Origin: Microvirga lotononidis
GTDB taxonomy: Bacteria > Pseudomonadota > Alphaproteobacteria > Rhizobiales > Beijerinckiaceae
Direction of reading: 5' to 3'
Assembly: GCF_034627025.1 (NCBI RefSeq)
Contig: NZ_CP141049.1
Coordinates: 682,001 to 746,000, forward strand
DNA: 64,000 bases
Shown piece after piece: positions 56,516-64,000 of this stretch. Within the stretch, counting starts at the first letter, position 1; each line of letters begins with the position of its first letter. The position numbers and the translations under genes are program-made. The notes beneath the pieces were generated by a model. That model worked only from the letters and a program-made list of their open reading frames with translations, was not told where the DNA came from and did not search any database.

Positions 56516-57789
56516 GGCCTGACCCTCACGATCGTGGAGGCGGCTTCATCGATCGCGGCGTAGACCCGGTCGAGATCGTCGGCCGTCACGCAGTAAGGCG
56601 GCATTAGATAAATGACATTGCCGAGCGGACGAATGAGAAGATCTCTTTGGCGAAAGAATGCTCTCAGCCGTGGACCGACCTCGGAAAGGTACCCGGACGC
56701 CGCGACATCGAGATCGAACGCCGCGATGGTGCCCGCCTGGCGGACATTGACAAAACGCGGATCGGACCGGAACTGCGCCAGCCTTTCCCGATGCATCCGC
56801 GCCAATGCTCCGATTCGCGTTGCGACCGGCTCATCTTGCCAGACGCCGAGATTGGCCAGCGCCGCCGCGCAGGCGATCGGATTGGCCGTGTAGGAGCTCG
56901 AATGGAAGAACATCCGGCTCCGATCGTGGGACAGATGGGCGTCGAAGATCTCAGTCGAACAAAGCGTCGCTGCCAGCGGCACTGCACCGCCGGTCATGCC
57001 CTTTGACGTACACAGGATGTCCGGTGTGATGCCAGCCTGTTCGCACGCAAAAAGGGTACCGGTTCGTCCCCAGCCGGTCATCACCTCATCGGCGATCAGC
57101 AGGGTCTGGTGCTGCTCGGCTATCCGCTTCAGCTCGGTCAGCAGATGCGGTGGATACATCCGCATGCCGCCGGCGCCGAGCACCAGCGGCTCGACCAGCA
57201 GGGCCGCGATCTGGCCGCCGCGGCAGAATTGCTCGAATGCATCGAGTGTGTCCTGTTCGCGGCCGGGTTCGGGAAAGGGAATGGTGTCGACATTGAAGAG
57301 CAGCGGTCCATAGGCCGCGTTGAAGACGCCACGCGCGCCGGTGGACATCGTGCCGACGGTGTCGCCATGGTAGCTGTGTTCCATGACGACGATGCGCGAA
57401 CGCGGAGCGCCGCGATTGTAGAAGAAACCCAACGCCATCTTCAGGGCGACTTCGACCGATGTCGAACCGCTGTCGGAAAAGAACACATGGGCGAGGCCCG
57501 GCGGGGCGAGCCTGATCAGTCCTTTCGCCAGCTCTTCCGCCGGCTCGTGGGTATATTCGGCGAAGATGATTTGATCGAATCTCTCGCAAGCGACCCGAAT
57601 CGCGTCCATGATGGCCGGGTGACGATGGCCGTGAGTGATCACCCACCAGGACGAAATCGCATCGAAAATCGCGCGCCCGTCCTCATCGATGAGATAGGCA
57701 CCCTCCGTCCTGGCGATTCTCTTGGCAACGGGATCGAGCAGGTGCTGGGTAAAGGGACGCCAGACCGGAGATGGCTGAGGGCGGAGCAT
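56512..57789 (-). CDS. bioA: adenosylmethionine-8-amino-7-oxononanoate aminotransferase
   Basis: 425 residues from [23 protein letters not shown] enzyme converting KAPA to DAPA with SAM as amino donor. PLP Lys263 in CTSKGMTGG, Asp234 in [14 protein letters not shown], substrate loop [10 protein letters not shown], and [16 protein letters not shown]. Full length. ATG shares one base with the bioD stop (TGATG); a GTG 9 bases upstream is the alternative. Confidence 0.93.
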   Translation of the reverse strand: MLRPQPSPVWRPFTQHLLDPVAKRIARTEGAYLIDEDGRAIFDAISSWWVITHGHRHPAIMDAIRVACERFDQIIFAEYTHEPAEELAKGLIRLAPPGLAHVFFSDSGSTSVEVALKMALGFFYNRGAPRSRIVVMEHSYHGDTVGTMSTGARGVFNAAYGPLLFNVDTIPFPEPGREQDTLDAFEQFCRGGQIAALLVEPLVLGAGGMRMYPPHLLTELKRIAEQHQTLLIADEVMTGWGRTGTLFACEQAGITPDILCTSKGMTGGAVPLAATLCSTEIFDAHLSHDRSRMFFHSSSYTANPIACAAALANLGVWQDEPVATRIGALARMHRERLAQFRSDPRFVNVRQAGTIAAFDLDVAASGYLSEVGPRLRAFFRQRDLLIRPLGNVIYLMPPYCVTADDLDRVYAAIDEAASTIVRVRP

Positions 57790-58427
57790 CACACGCACCT
57801 TTCCTGAAACTGGGACACATCAAAATGCCTGCGGAAGCTCTCGCGCAGCGCGTCAGGGGTTAGCGGATCAAGCCGAGGCAGCCGACCGAGACTTGGAACG
57901 CCGCCCATCTCGGCGATGATTTGTTGCGTGTCCGGTTGCGCGTCACCGATGAAGGCGATGCCGAGGACGGGGATCTGGCGGCGGCGAATCGCCTCGAGCG
58001 ACAGCAGCGTGTGATTGATCGTTCCGAGCCCGGTCCGGGCGCAAAGGATGATGGGAAGCCGCCAGCGCGCGAAGACATCCGCGAAAACCTCGCGCCGCGT
58101 CAGGGGCACGAGCAGGCCGCCAGCGCCCTCGATGATGAGGGGCGAAGTTGTTTTGGGCAGGTGAAGTGCCTCGGGGCGGAGCGCCAGGCCGTCGATGTCC
58201 GCCGCCAGATGCGGCGAAGCAGGCGTCTTGAGGCGCCAGGCTTCGGGAAGGATGTGCTGCGGCGGAAGGCGGCCGAGCCGGCGGACGGTCTCGCTGTCGG
58301 TCTCTTCGTCAAGACCTGCCTGGATCGGCTTCCAGTAGCAGGCGCCCAGCGCATCGGCCAGAGCGGCTGAAAACACCGTCTTGCCGACGCCCGTGTCGGT
58401 GGCGGTGACGACGAAGCGCAGGCTCAT
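57789..58427 (-). CDS. bioD: dethiobiotin synthetase
   Basis: 212 residues. P-loop [16 protein letters not shown] near residue 10, then KPIQAG and [21 protein letters not shown]-dependent carboxylation of DAPA to dethiobiotin. Start overlaps the bioF stop by ATGA. Confidence 0.93.
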   Translation of the reverse strand: MSLRFVVTATDTGVGKTVFSAALADALGACYWKPIQAGLDEETDSETVRRLGRLPPQHILPEAWRLKTPASPHLAADIDGLALRPEALHLPKTTSPLIIEGAGGLLVPLTRREVFADVFARWRLPIILCARTGLGTINHTLLSLEAIRRRQIPVLGIAFIGDAQPDTQQIIAEMGGVPSLGRLPRLDPLTPDALRESFRRHFDVSQFQERCV

Positions 58428-59569
58428 GGCCTCTCCTCCGCCATGACTTGGGCCAATCGCTCGACCATGCGGGCGATCATTGGAGCATCGACGTTGAGCG
58501 TGATGGCGATGCGCAGGCGCGCGGTGCCCTTCGGCACGGTGGGCGGACGGATCGCGCGAATGTCGAAGCCGTCTGCCTGCATCCGTTCGGCGATCCGAAT
58601 GGCGCGGCGGTTGTCACCGACGACAACAGGCAGAATTTGCGAGCCGCTGCCTGCAAAACCGAGACGATCGGCGACGAGTCTGTTGGCGAAAGCGACCAGA
58701 TCCTGAAGCTTCTCCCGCCGCTCTGGCTCCGCCGCCACGACGTTCAGCGCCTGGCGGACACTTGCAGCCTGCAGCGGCGACGGCGCCGTCGCATAGATGA
58801 AGGGGCTGGCCCGATTGACGAGATAATCGCAGAGTACCCGGCTGGCGCCGACGAGCGCGCCGGATGCGCCGAGGGCCTTGCCGCAGGTATGCAGCACCAC
58901 GACATTCTCACGTCCTTCCAGCTCCGCCGCCAAGCCCCGACCCCCGGCGCCGTGGACTCCGGTGGCATGAGCCTCGTCGATGACAAGAAAGCCATCGTGC
59001 CGGTTGGCCAGTTCGGCCAAATCCGGCAAGGGCGCCCTATCGCCGTCCATGGAATAGAGGCTCTCAACAACGATCCAGGGATGTCCCGTTCCGCCGGCCT
59101 TGCGCCATCGGCTGATGGCGTCATCGAACGCGTCCGCATTGTTGTGCGGCACGCAGACAAGTTCGGCTCGCCCCGCCGCCATGCCGGCATGCGCGCTCGC
59201 ATGAACCAGCGCGTCATAGACGACAATGTCGCCGCGTTGCGGCAGGGTCGACAAAACGGCGAGATTGGCCGCATAGCCGCTCCCGAAATAGAGCATCCGC
59301 TCGGATTGGAAGAACGCGGCGGCTTCGGCTTCCAGGGCTTCATGCTCGGCATGATTGCCGCGCAGAAGGCGCGATCCACCCGCTCCGACCGGGACACCGC
59401 GTTCGAGCGCGGCGATCGCACCGGCGGTCAGACGCGGCGATCCGGCAAGAGCGAGATAATCGTTCGAGGTGAAATCGATGCCACCCGGTCCCGTCAGGAC
59501 GCGCCACCGCCCTTTCTGTTGGAGCTGCCTCAGCTTCGTTTCGTAGCGGGCGAGCCGGTCAGGCATCAT
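58424..59569 (-). CDS. bioF: 8-amino-7-oxononanoate synthase
   Basis: 381 residues. PLP Lys231 in [45 protein letters not shown] and [11 protein letters not shown]. Condenses pimeloyl thioester with L-alanine. Start overlaps the bioB stop by ATGA. Confidence 0.93.
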   Translation of the reverse strand: MMPDRLARYETKLRQLQQKGRWRVLTGPGGIDFTSNDYLALAGSPRLTAGAIAALERGVPVGAGGSRLLRGNHAEHEALEAEAAAFFQSERMLYFGSGYAANLAVLSTLPQRGDIVVYDALVHASAHAGMAAGRAELVCVPHNNADAFDDAISRWRKAGGTGHPWIVVESLYSMDGDRAPLPDLAELANRHDGFLVIDEAHATGVHGAGGRGLAAELEGRENVVVLHTCGKALGASGALVGASRVLCDYLVNRASPFIYATAPSPLQAASVRQALNVVAAEPERREKLQDLVAFANRLVADRLGFAGSGSQILPVVVGDNRRAIRIAERMQADGFDIRAIRPPTVPKGTARLRIAITLNVDAPMIARMVERLAQVMAEERP

Positions 59570-60558
59570 GCAGCCTCCGGCGCCACGGGCGTCAGGCCGA
59601 GGCGGCGCAGCAGGGCGGAATCCTGGTCGTCGCCCGGATTGGCGGCGGTCAGCAGTGTGTCACCGACGAAGATCGAATTGGCCCCGGCGAAGAAGCACAA
59701 GGCCTGCATCTCGACCGTCATGGCAGTCCGCCCTGCGCTCAAGCGGACATGAGAGCGTGGCATGAGGATGCGGGCGAGCGCGACGCTCCGGACGAATTCG
59801 ATCGGGTCGACCGGCGCCGCATCGGCCAGCTTCGTCCCCGGCATCGGGATGAGCAGGTTGAGCGGCACACTCTCGGGCGGCACAGGCAGATTCGCCAGCG
59901 TCACCAGCATGTCGATGCGATCGTCCGCGGTCTCGCCCATGCCGAGGATGCCGCCGGAGCAGACCTTGATGCCGGCCTGGCGAACATGCCCCAGCGTTTC
60001 AAGGCGATCCTCGAAGCGGCGCGTGGTGACGATTTCCTGATAGAAGCGCTCGGAAGTATCGATGTTGTGGTTGTAGTAGTCGAGGCCTGCATCGGCGAGC
60101 CTCTCCGCTTGCGCAGGCGTCAGCATGCCGAGCGTCATGCAGGTTTCGAGGCCGAGCGCCTTCACGCCCTGCACCATGGCGACGACCATGTCCATGTCGC
60201 GCGGCTTAGGGCTGCGCCAGGCCGCTCCCATGCAATAGCGGGTGGCGCCGCCCTCCTTGGCCTTGCGCGCCTCGGCGATGACGCGCTCGACCTCCATGAG
60301 CTTCGACGCCTTGAGTCCGGTCGCGTGGTGCGCCGACTGATTGCAATAGCCGCAGTCTTCGGGGCATCCGCCGGTCTTGATGCTGAGCAACTTGCTGAGC
60401 TGCACGCGGTTGGGATCGAAGTTCGCGCGGTGCACCGTTTGGGCCCGGAACAGAAGATCGTTGAACGGCATCGCGTAGAGTTCGCGGGCGCCATCGAGCG
60501 TCCAAGGCCTGGTCTCTCCGACATGTGTCAGTCGCGGATTGGTCGATGGTGCTGGCAT
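59566..60558 (-). CDS. bioB: biotin synthase (radical SAM)
   Basis: 330 residues from [20 protein letters not shown]. The 4Fe-4S SAM cluster Cys65, Cys69, Cys72 in [33 protein letters not shown] and the C-terminal SAGRTAM (2Fe-2S Arg). Inserts sulfur into dethiobiotin. First gene of the operon bioB-F-D-A-Z, all joined by 1-4 base overlaps, so translation is probably coupled. AGAGGACC precedes the start. Confidence 0.95.
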   Translation of the reverse strand: MPAPSTNPRLTHVGETRPWTLDGARELYAMPFNDLLFRAQTVHRANFDPNRVQLSKLLSIKTGGCPEDCGYCNQSAHHATGLKASKLMEVERVIAEARKAKEGGATRYCMGAAWRSPKPRDMDMVVAMVQGVKALGLETCMTLGMLTPAQAERLADAGLDYYNHNIDTSERFYQEIVTTRRFEDRLETLGHVRQAGIKVCSGGILGMGETADDRIDMLVTLANLPVPPESVPLNLLIPMPGTKLADAAPVDPIEFVRSVALARILMPRSHVRLSAGRTAMTVEMQALCFFAGANSIFVGDTLLTAANPGDDQDSALLRRLGLTPVAPEAA

Positions 60559-60617
60559 CAGGTCCTCTTTCAACAACCACAGCCCAGGCAATTGCGGCGC
60601 GGGGCAGTTCGCCAAAT

Positions 60618-60632
60618 CATAGATAATCTACT
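60618..60632. promoter_or_regulatory. BioR operator 1 (bioB side)
   Basis: CATAGATAATCTACT, a near palindrome, 60 bp before bioB. Matches the BioR box core (TTATCTATAA-like) and the better copy at 60692. Confidence 0.75.
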
Positions 60633-60691
60633 ATTGCGCATCGTGTTGGGTGCACTATACGCATGATCAACACTGATGCACCCGAATTTTT

Positions 60692-60706
60692 CATAGATTA
60701 TCTATG
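60692..60706. promoter_or_regulatory. BioR operator 2 (bioR side)
   Basis: CATAGATTATCTATG, perfect palindrome around one central base, 8 bp before the bioR ATG; implies autoregulation. Confidence 0.8.
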
Positions 60707-60714
60707 AGGACAGC

Positions 60715-61347
60715 ATGGCTGAGACGATTGCAGAGCGGATCGCGCGCGTTTTGGGCGAGAGGATCGTCTCCGGCGAGCTCGCTCCCGGAACTCCTCTGCG
60801 TCAGGATCGGATCGCCGAAGAATTCGATGCGAGTCACGTTCCCGCGCGCGAAGCCTTCCAGCTCCTTCGCGCTCAAGGCTTGGTCATCAGCGAACCGCGT
60901 CGAGGGATTCGGGTGGCCGCCCTGGATTCCAAATCGGTGCAGGAGATCGTTGAAATCCGCGCCGCCCTCGAGACGCTGGCGCTCACCTTCGCGGCGCCAA
61001 GGCTCAACGCGGCTTGCTTCGAAAGGATCGAGCGGGCCCTCGTCGCCGGGGATCAGGCTCAGACCATGACCGAATGGGAGCAAGCCAATCGAACATTCCA
61101 CCGCGAGCTCGTCGCCCCTTGCGCGATGCCCAGGCTGCTGTCCATGCTGGATGACCTTCAGCTGGCCAATTCCCGCATCATTTTTTCCGCAACCCGTTCT
61201 GCTGGCTGGCGGCCGGGCTCAAGCCTCGCGCATTGGAAAATCTTTGACGCCTTGAAAAAGCGCGAGTTCGGAAAGGCAACGACACTCCTCCAAGCGCACA
61301 TTCGCGGCCTAGAGCGCGCGACGGGAACTGGCGAGGCGGATCACTAG
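60715..61347 (+). CDS. bioR: GntR-family biotin regulator BioR
   Basis: 210 residues. N-terminal winged helix (IAERIARVLGERIVSGELAP, LRQDRIAEEFDASHVPAREA) and an FCD ligand domain (EIVEIRAALETLAL, NRTFHRELVAPCAM). Divergent from bioB with both BioR boxes between. In alphaproteobacteria lacking BirA's DNA-binding domain, BioR represses bio genes. Complete; GAGGA 7-8 bases before the ATG. The 245 bp downstream (61348-61592) show nothing recognisable. Confidence 0.9.
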   Translation: MAETIAERIARVLGERIVSGELAPGTPLRQDRIAEEFDASHVPAREAFQLLRAQGLVISEPRRGIRVAALDSKSVQEIVEIRAALETLALTFAAPRLNAACFERIERALVAGDQAQTMTEWEQANRTFHRELVAPCAMPRLLSMLDDLQLANSRIIFSATRSAGWRPGSSLAHWKIFDALKKREFGKATTLLQAHIRGLERATGTGEADH

Positions 61348-61592
61348 CGGATGCTGAAGGTCTGCACTCAGCTGGGGGATGTCACGCTAACTCTCGATCT
61401 GGGCTTCTGCCTTATAATCTGAGATATAAACCAAGCCCGCCGGTTCTGTCACATGAATGACGACCGAGATTCGCTCCTATCTTGCGGCTCCAATCCGGGT
61501 TTGCGACAGAACCTTGGTGGATTGCTCGGCCGGTTGCTAAGCCAGAATTCTGCGTTTTCCTTGGCAGCGCGCGAACTGCCCCAATGTGATCG

Positions 61593-61982
61593 TCACTCTG
61601 CGGCATGGATACGGCCACGAATGCTGAAGCCATGCCGGCAGACGAATGCCGCAAGGAAGGTGACGGCCATGAGCAGCACAATGGTCGGAGCGGGGGCGCT
61701 GTCGATGAAAAAGCTGAGATAGACACCGGCGAATGATGCCGCCACGGCGACCAGCGCCGATACGACCAGCATCGTTCCGAACCGCTTCGTCAGCAGAAAC
61801 GCCACGGCGCCTGGCATGATCAGCAGGGCGATGGTCAGGATGATGCCGGTTGAGGCGAGGGCCCCCACAATCGTCAGAGAGAGCAGCGAAAGAAAGCCGT
61901 AGTGCAAAAGCCGCACCGGCAGGCCCATGGCCTGGGCCTGCTGCGGATCGAAGGCACCGTTGCAGTAACTCGAAAACGGCAT
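61593..61982 (-). pseudogene. metal ABC transporter permease (ABC-3 family), C-terminal fragment
   Basis: FDPQQAQAMGLPVRLLHYGF followed by four hydrophobic segments (LLSLTIVGALASTGIILTIA, MPGAVAFLLTKRF, VVSALVAVAASFAGVYLSFF, TIVLLMAVTFLAAFV). This is the end of a SitD/MntB/ZnuB-type manganese or zinc permease. IS6 replaced the N-terminal half near 61980. Partner ATPase and binding protein not in the window. Confidence 0.82.
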
Positions 61983-62006
61983 AACGGACCCGGTTTAACG
62001 GGCCGC

Positions 62007-62704
62007 TCAGGCAGCAAGACCGAAGAGCTGATTGATGAGACGGACTTCGCCTGTCGCTCGACATCCCCGCTTGTTGTAATGACCGCGGCGGATCATGCGC
62101 ATGGTTTCGAAGCCCATCAGGGTCACGGCGGCGGTTCTCATCGTCTGGAAGCCGCGCGTCGGCCGGATGACGCGCTTGAGCGCGCCATGATCGGCCTCGA
62201 TGATGTTGTTGAGGTATTTCGAGGTGCGATGTTCGACGTCCTGCGACAGCAGCCCTTCGTCCTGCAAGCGTCGGATGGCCTTCGGATAGGATGCCAGTTT
62301 GTCGGTCGTGATGGAGGAGGGAGGATAGTTGCTCACTATCCTCAGAGCTTTGCGTAAGAAGCGATAAGCGGCTCCAGTATCACGCCGGCCGGACAGCATG
62401 GAGGCAATCAGACGACCGTGTTTGTCGACCGCTCGAAACAAGTATCGCCAGCGCCCCCCACGCGCACATAGGTCTCGTCCACCCGCCATGAGCCTGAGCG
62501 AGGTCCCTGGTTTGGTCGCACCCGCTTCTCAATCTCCGGGGCATAGCGTTGAACCCAGCGAAAGATCGTGCTTGGATTAACGCTGACACCGCGCTCGGAC
62601 ATCATTTCTGCCAGATCGCGATAGCTGATCCCGTACTTGCAGTACCAGCGCACGCACAGCAGGATGATCTCGACTGGGAAACGGCGGCGCTTGAACAAAG
62701 ACAA
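62007..62704 (-). pseudogene. IS6-family transposase, one-base frameshift
   Basis: N-terminal frame MSLFKRRRFPVEIILLCVRW to WRVDETYVRVGG; C-terminal frame GRWRYLFRAVDKHG, SITTDKLASYP, IIEADHGALKRVIRP to LFGLAA. One G is missing in a run now six long (near 62456). Right end CGGCACTGTTGCGGTAAC (complement) at about 62748-62765 is the typical IS6 tip. Confidence 0.88.
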
Positions 62705-62779
62705 CAGGGCGGCTCCTCGATTGGCCGCTCTGGATTATACTGCCGAGGTTACCGCAACAGTGCCGTTTTAACTCTGGAA

Positions 62780-62896
62780 GGCTTCGATCCTCAATTACAG
62801 CCTGAGCTTCAGAAAATCGCCGAGTCGGTTGTGAAGCGCGCCAATATCGTCAGAATCAGCATTGATGCGGCTATGGCCGGCACAACGGCGGAGTAG
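62780..62896 (+). pseudogene. 3' fragment of an unknown gene
   Basis: Reads LEGFDPQLQPELQKIAESVV then RISIDAAMAGTTAE and stop; 5' part removed by IS6. Six bases separate it from the next ATG, so it was upstream in the same operon. Family not recognised. Confidence 0.5.
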
Positions 62897-62902
62897 TCTC
62901 AG

Positions 62903-63878
62903 ATGGCCACTCCGATTGATCCGCCCACGCTTGTCCTGGGCGACGATGATCTCGTCGATTGGATGGAGCTGACCGCACTCTTCGACACCTTCGGTGTCGC
63001 GCGGGTTGACGCTCTGCTCGGCTCACTAATAACGCTGGAGGAAACAGCTGAAGACGACATCGGCGAACGTGACAAGCGGCGAGAGCAGCTTGTTGAACGC
63101 CTGGAGAACGAGATCAACCTTCGGCAGCGTAACCTAGGCGAAACCTATCCGTTTGATCTTTCCGCCTCTGGCGACGAGCTTCTTCTCGATGGCAATTGGC
63201 GCGATCCCAAGTACGCATTCTATCTAATATGCCTGATCACTACCCATGTGACGGGGTCGGCGATCCTTCGCACTCCGCCGGGCGGCGAACTGCTGACGCG
63301 ACTAAGAAACCGTGTCTTCCAAATCGTCGCGACCCTGGGATTGGCTGGCTTAGCGACTGGCCCGGCCTTCAGTGTCGGCTGGCCCCGGCAAACCGGCGAG
63401 ACAATTGTGGAGCTGCTCACCCGGGCGGCGGCGGCAGGGGGAGGGTTTAGTGTTAGAACCCCCCCTGGTCCCTACTTCGCCTCATGAGAAGGACGGCGGT
63501 GTCGATGTCATTGCTTGGACATCCGAGGGCATGCCGCCGCCGCCGGCCTTCTTTTTCGGGCAGACGGCGAGTGGAAAAAACTGGCCAGGCAAACCGGTGA
63601 CTGATCATGCGCGTGTCTTCAGTACAGCCTATATGCTCGACCACATGACGGGAAATCGTCAGTACGTCACACTCATTCCCTACAGGGTGCTGAATGAGGC
63701 GTTTTGGAAGAGCCAATCCCTCATGCATAGGGCCATTCTTGACAGGCTGCGGCTGCCGCGTCGTGCTTTGCGAGGTTTGGAGCTGTCAATGGAAGGCGTA
63801 CCAGTCGATGATGCCGACAATATTGACGTGCTCACCCAGTGGCTTGGTGACTATATAGATTGTGCACAAGCCGCTTGA
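62903..63878 (+). pseudogene. putative restriction-endonuclease-like protein, frameshifted
   Basis: Frame 1 (to about 63455): MATPIDPPTLVLGDDDLVDW, acidic helical region, YAFYLICLITTHVTG, LGLAGLATGPAFSVGWPRQT. Frame 2: VPTSPHEKDGGVDVIAWTSE, FFFGQTASGKNWPGKPVTDH, LIPYRVLNEAFWKSQSLMHR. The KDGGVDVIAW plus GQ-x3-GKNW pattern resembles a PD-(D/E)XK nuclease core; this is inference. The break is a one-base change in a run of C (about 63461-63467). It converges on and overlaps a DNA adenine methyltransferase. Confidence 0.5.
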
Positions 63879-64000
63879 TTGTTAATAAGCACCTCGCGCT
63901 CTTTGCGCTTGTTCTGCAGGCTGTAAGTGACCGCAAGGTCCTCAACAGCCTGCGTGCTGTAAAGTGTTCGGATCAACGGATGATCGTCATAAGTCAGCAC
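63851..64000 (-). CDS. D12-class DNA adenine methyltransferase, C-terminus (partial)
   Basis: Last 49 residues visible: LTYDDHPLIRTLYSTQAVED, LAVTYSLQNKRKEREVLINN. The S/T-Y-DDHP-x-IR-x-LY and ELLI-x-N ending is typical of Dam-like D12 methyltransferases. The rest lies beyond the window. It overlaps the nuclease-like gene by 28 bp, tail to tail, as in some restriction-modification loci. Confidence 0.8.
   Translation of the reverse strand: MLTYDDHPLIRTLYSTQAVEDLAVTYSLQNKRKEREVLINNQAACAQSI

Noticed and set aside
63925..63955. CAACAGCCTGC resembling the IS5 terminal repeat at 1047-1067
   Set aside because: It is part of the adenine methyltransferase coding sequence; only the core matches.
1..64000. 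tRNA, rRNA and CRISPR loci
   Set aside because: None seen on reading through; no CCA-ended cloverleaf-like segment or regular repeat-spacer pattern noticed. No software scan was possible.

Overview
The window is GC-rich alphaproteobacterial DNA, most likely Hyphomicrobiales. Methylobacteriaceae (Microvirga or Methylobacterium) is my best guess, but no housekeeping gene or rRNA is present to fix the taxon. It looks like part of a symbiotic or accessory plasmid. It carries a RepC-type initiator with a counter-transcribed RNA module (35.78-37.10 kb), a relic of an iscN-nifS operon that still has a sigma-54/NifA-type promoter (45.1-45.6 kb), and a bioBFDAZ operon with its BioR regulator (55.4-61.3 kb). 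Well over half of the sequence is insertion sequence (IS), often one inside another.

Layout. 0-2.1 kb: end of an IS5 element, a small unknown gene and a degenerate receiver protein. 2.1-17.75 kb: IS graveyard (IS630 inside IS630 inside an IS6 remnant, a second IS630, IS481, IS701, IS1182, IS110, IS1111 inside IS3, then a 2.77-kb IS1111+IS256 module). 18.0-20.2 kb: three FixJ-type response regulators and a broken PAS gene. 20.5-26.5 kb: IS1111 broken by IS3, the second copy of the IS1111+IS256 module, and another IS256. 26.6-35.2 kb: accessory block of a SRAP protein, an SF2 helicase, a small ADP-ribosyltransferase-like protein and a Mom-like DNA-modification protein; three of these four genes are damaged by IS insertion or a frameshift. 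35.2-37.5 kb: replication region (ribbon-helix-helix protein, antisense RNA, repC, WGR protein). 37.8-43.4 kb: an IS407-like IS3 element containing both an IS110 and a large-serine-recombinase element. 43.4-46.4 kb: relic symbiosis segment with a frameshifted protein carrying TALE-like repeats next to nifS, bounded by IS6 sequences. 46.4-55.0 kb: ISNCY relic, an aldehyde dehydrogenase gene, IS701, ISAzo13, IS4 and IS1380. 55.4-61.3 kb: biotin operon. 61.6-64.0 kb: truncated metal-ABC permease, frameshifted IS6, and a possible restriction-modification locus cut by the window edge.

How the parts work together. The intact non-IS functions are biotin synthesis (BioZ supplies the pimeloyl precursor, BioF-A-D-B complete the ring, BioR represses from two operators), plasmid replication (RepC with antisense control), DNA-end or abasic-site protection (SRAP), two-component signalling and one aldehyde dehydrogenase. 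Many insertions are reconstructible: removing the element and one target duplication restores the host reading frame exactly, so the order of events can be read. The most notable items are the TALE-like repeat protein, a 100-bp MITE that sits in frame inside bioZ, the RepC antisense module and the three-gene serine-recombinase element.
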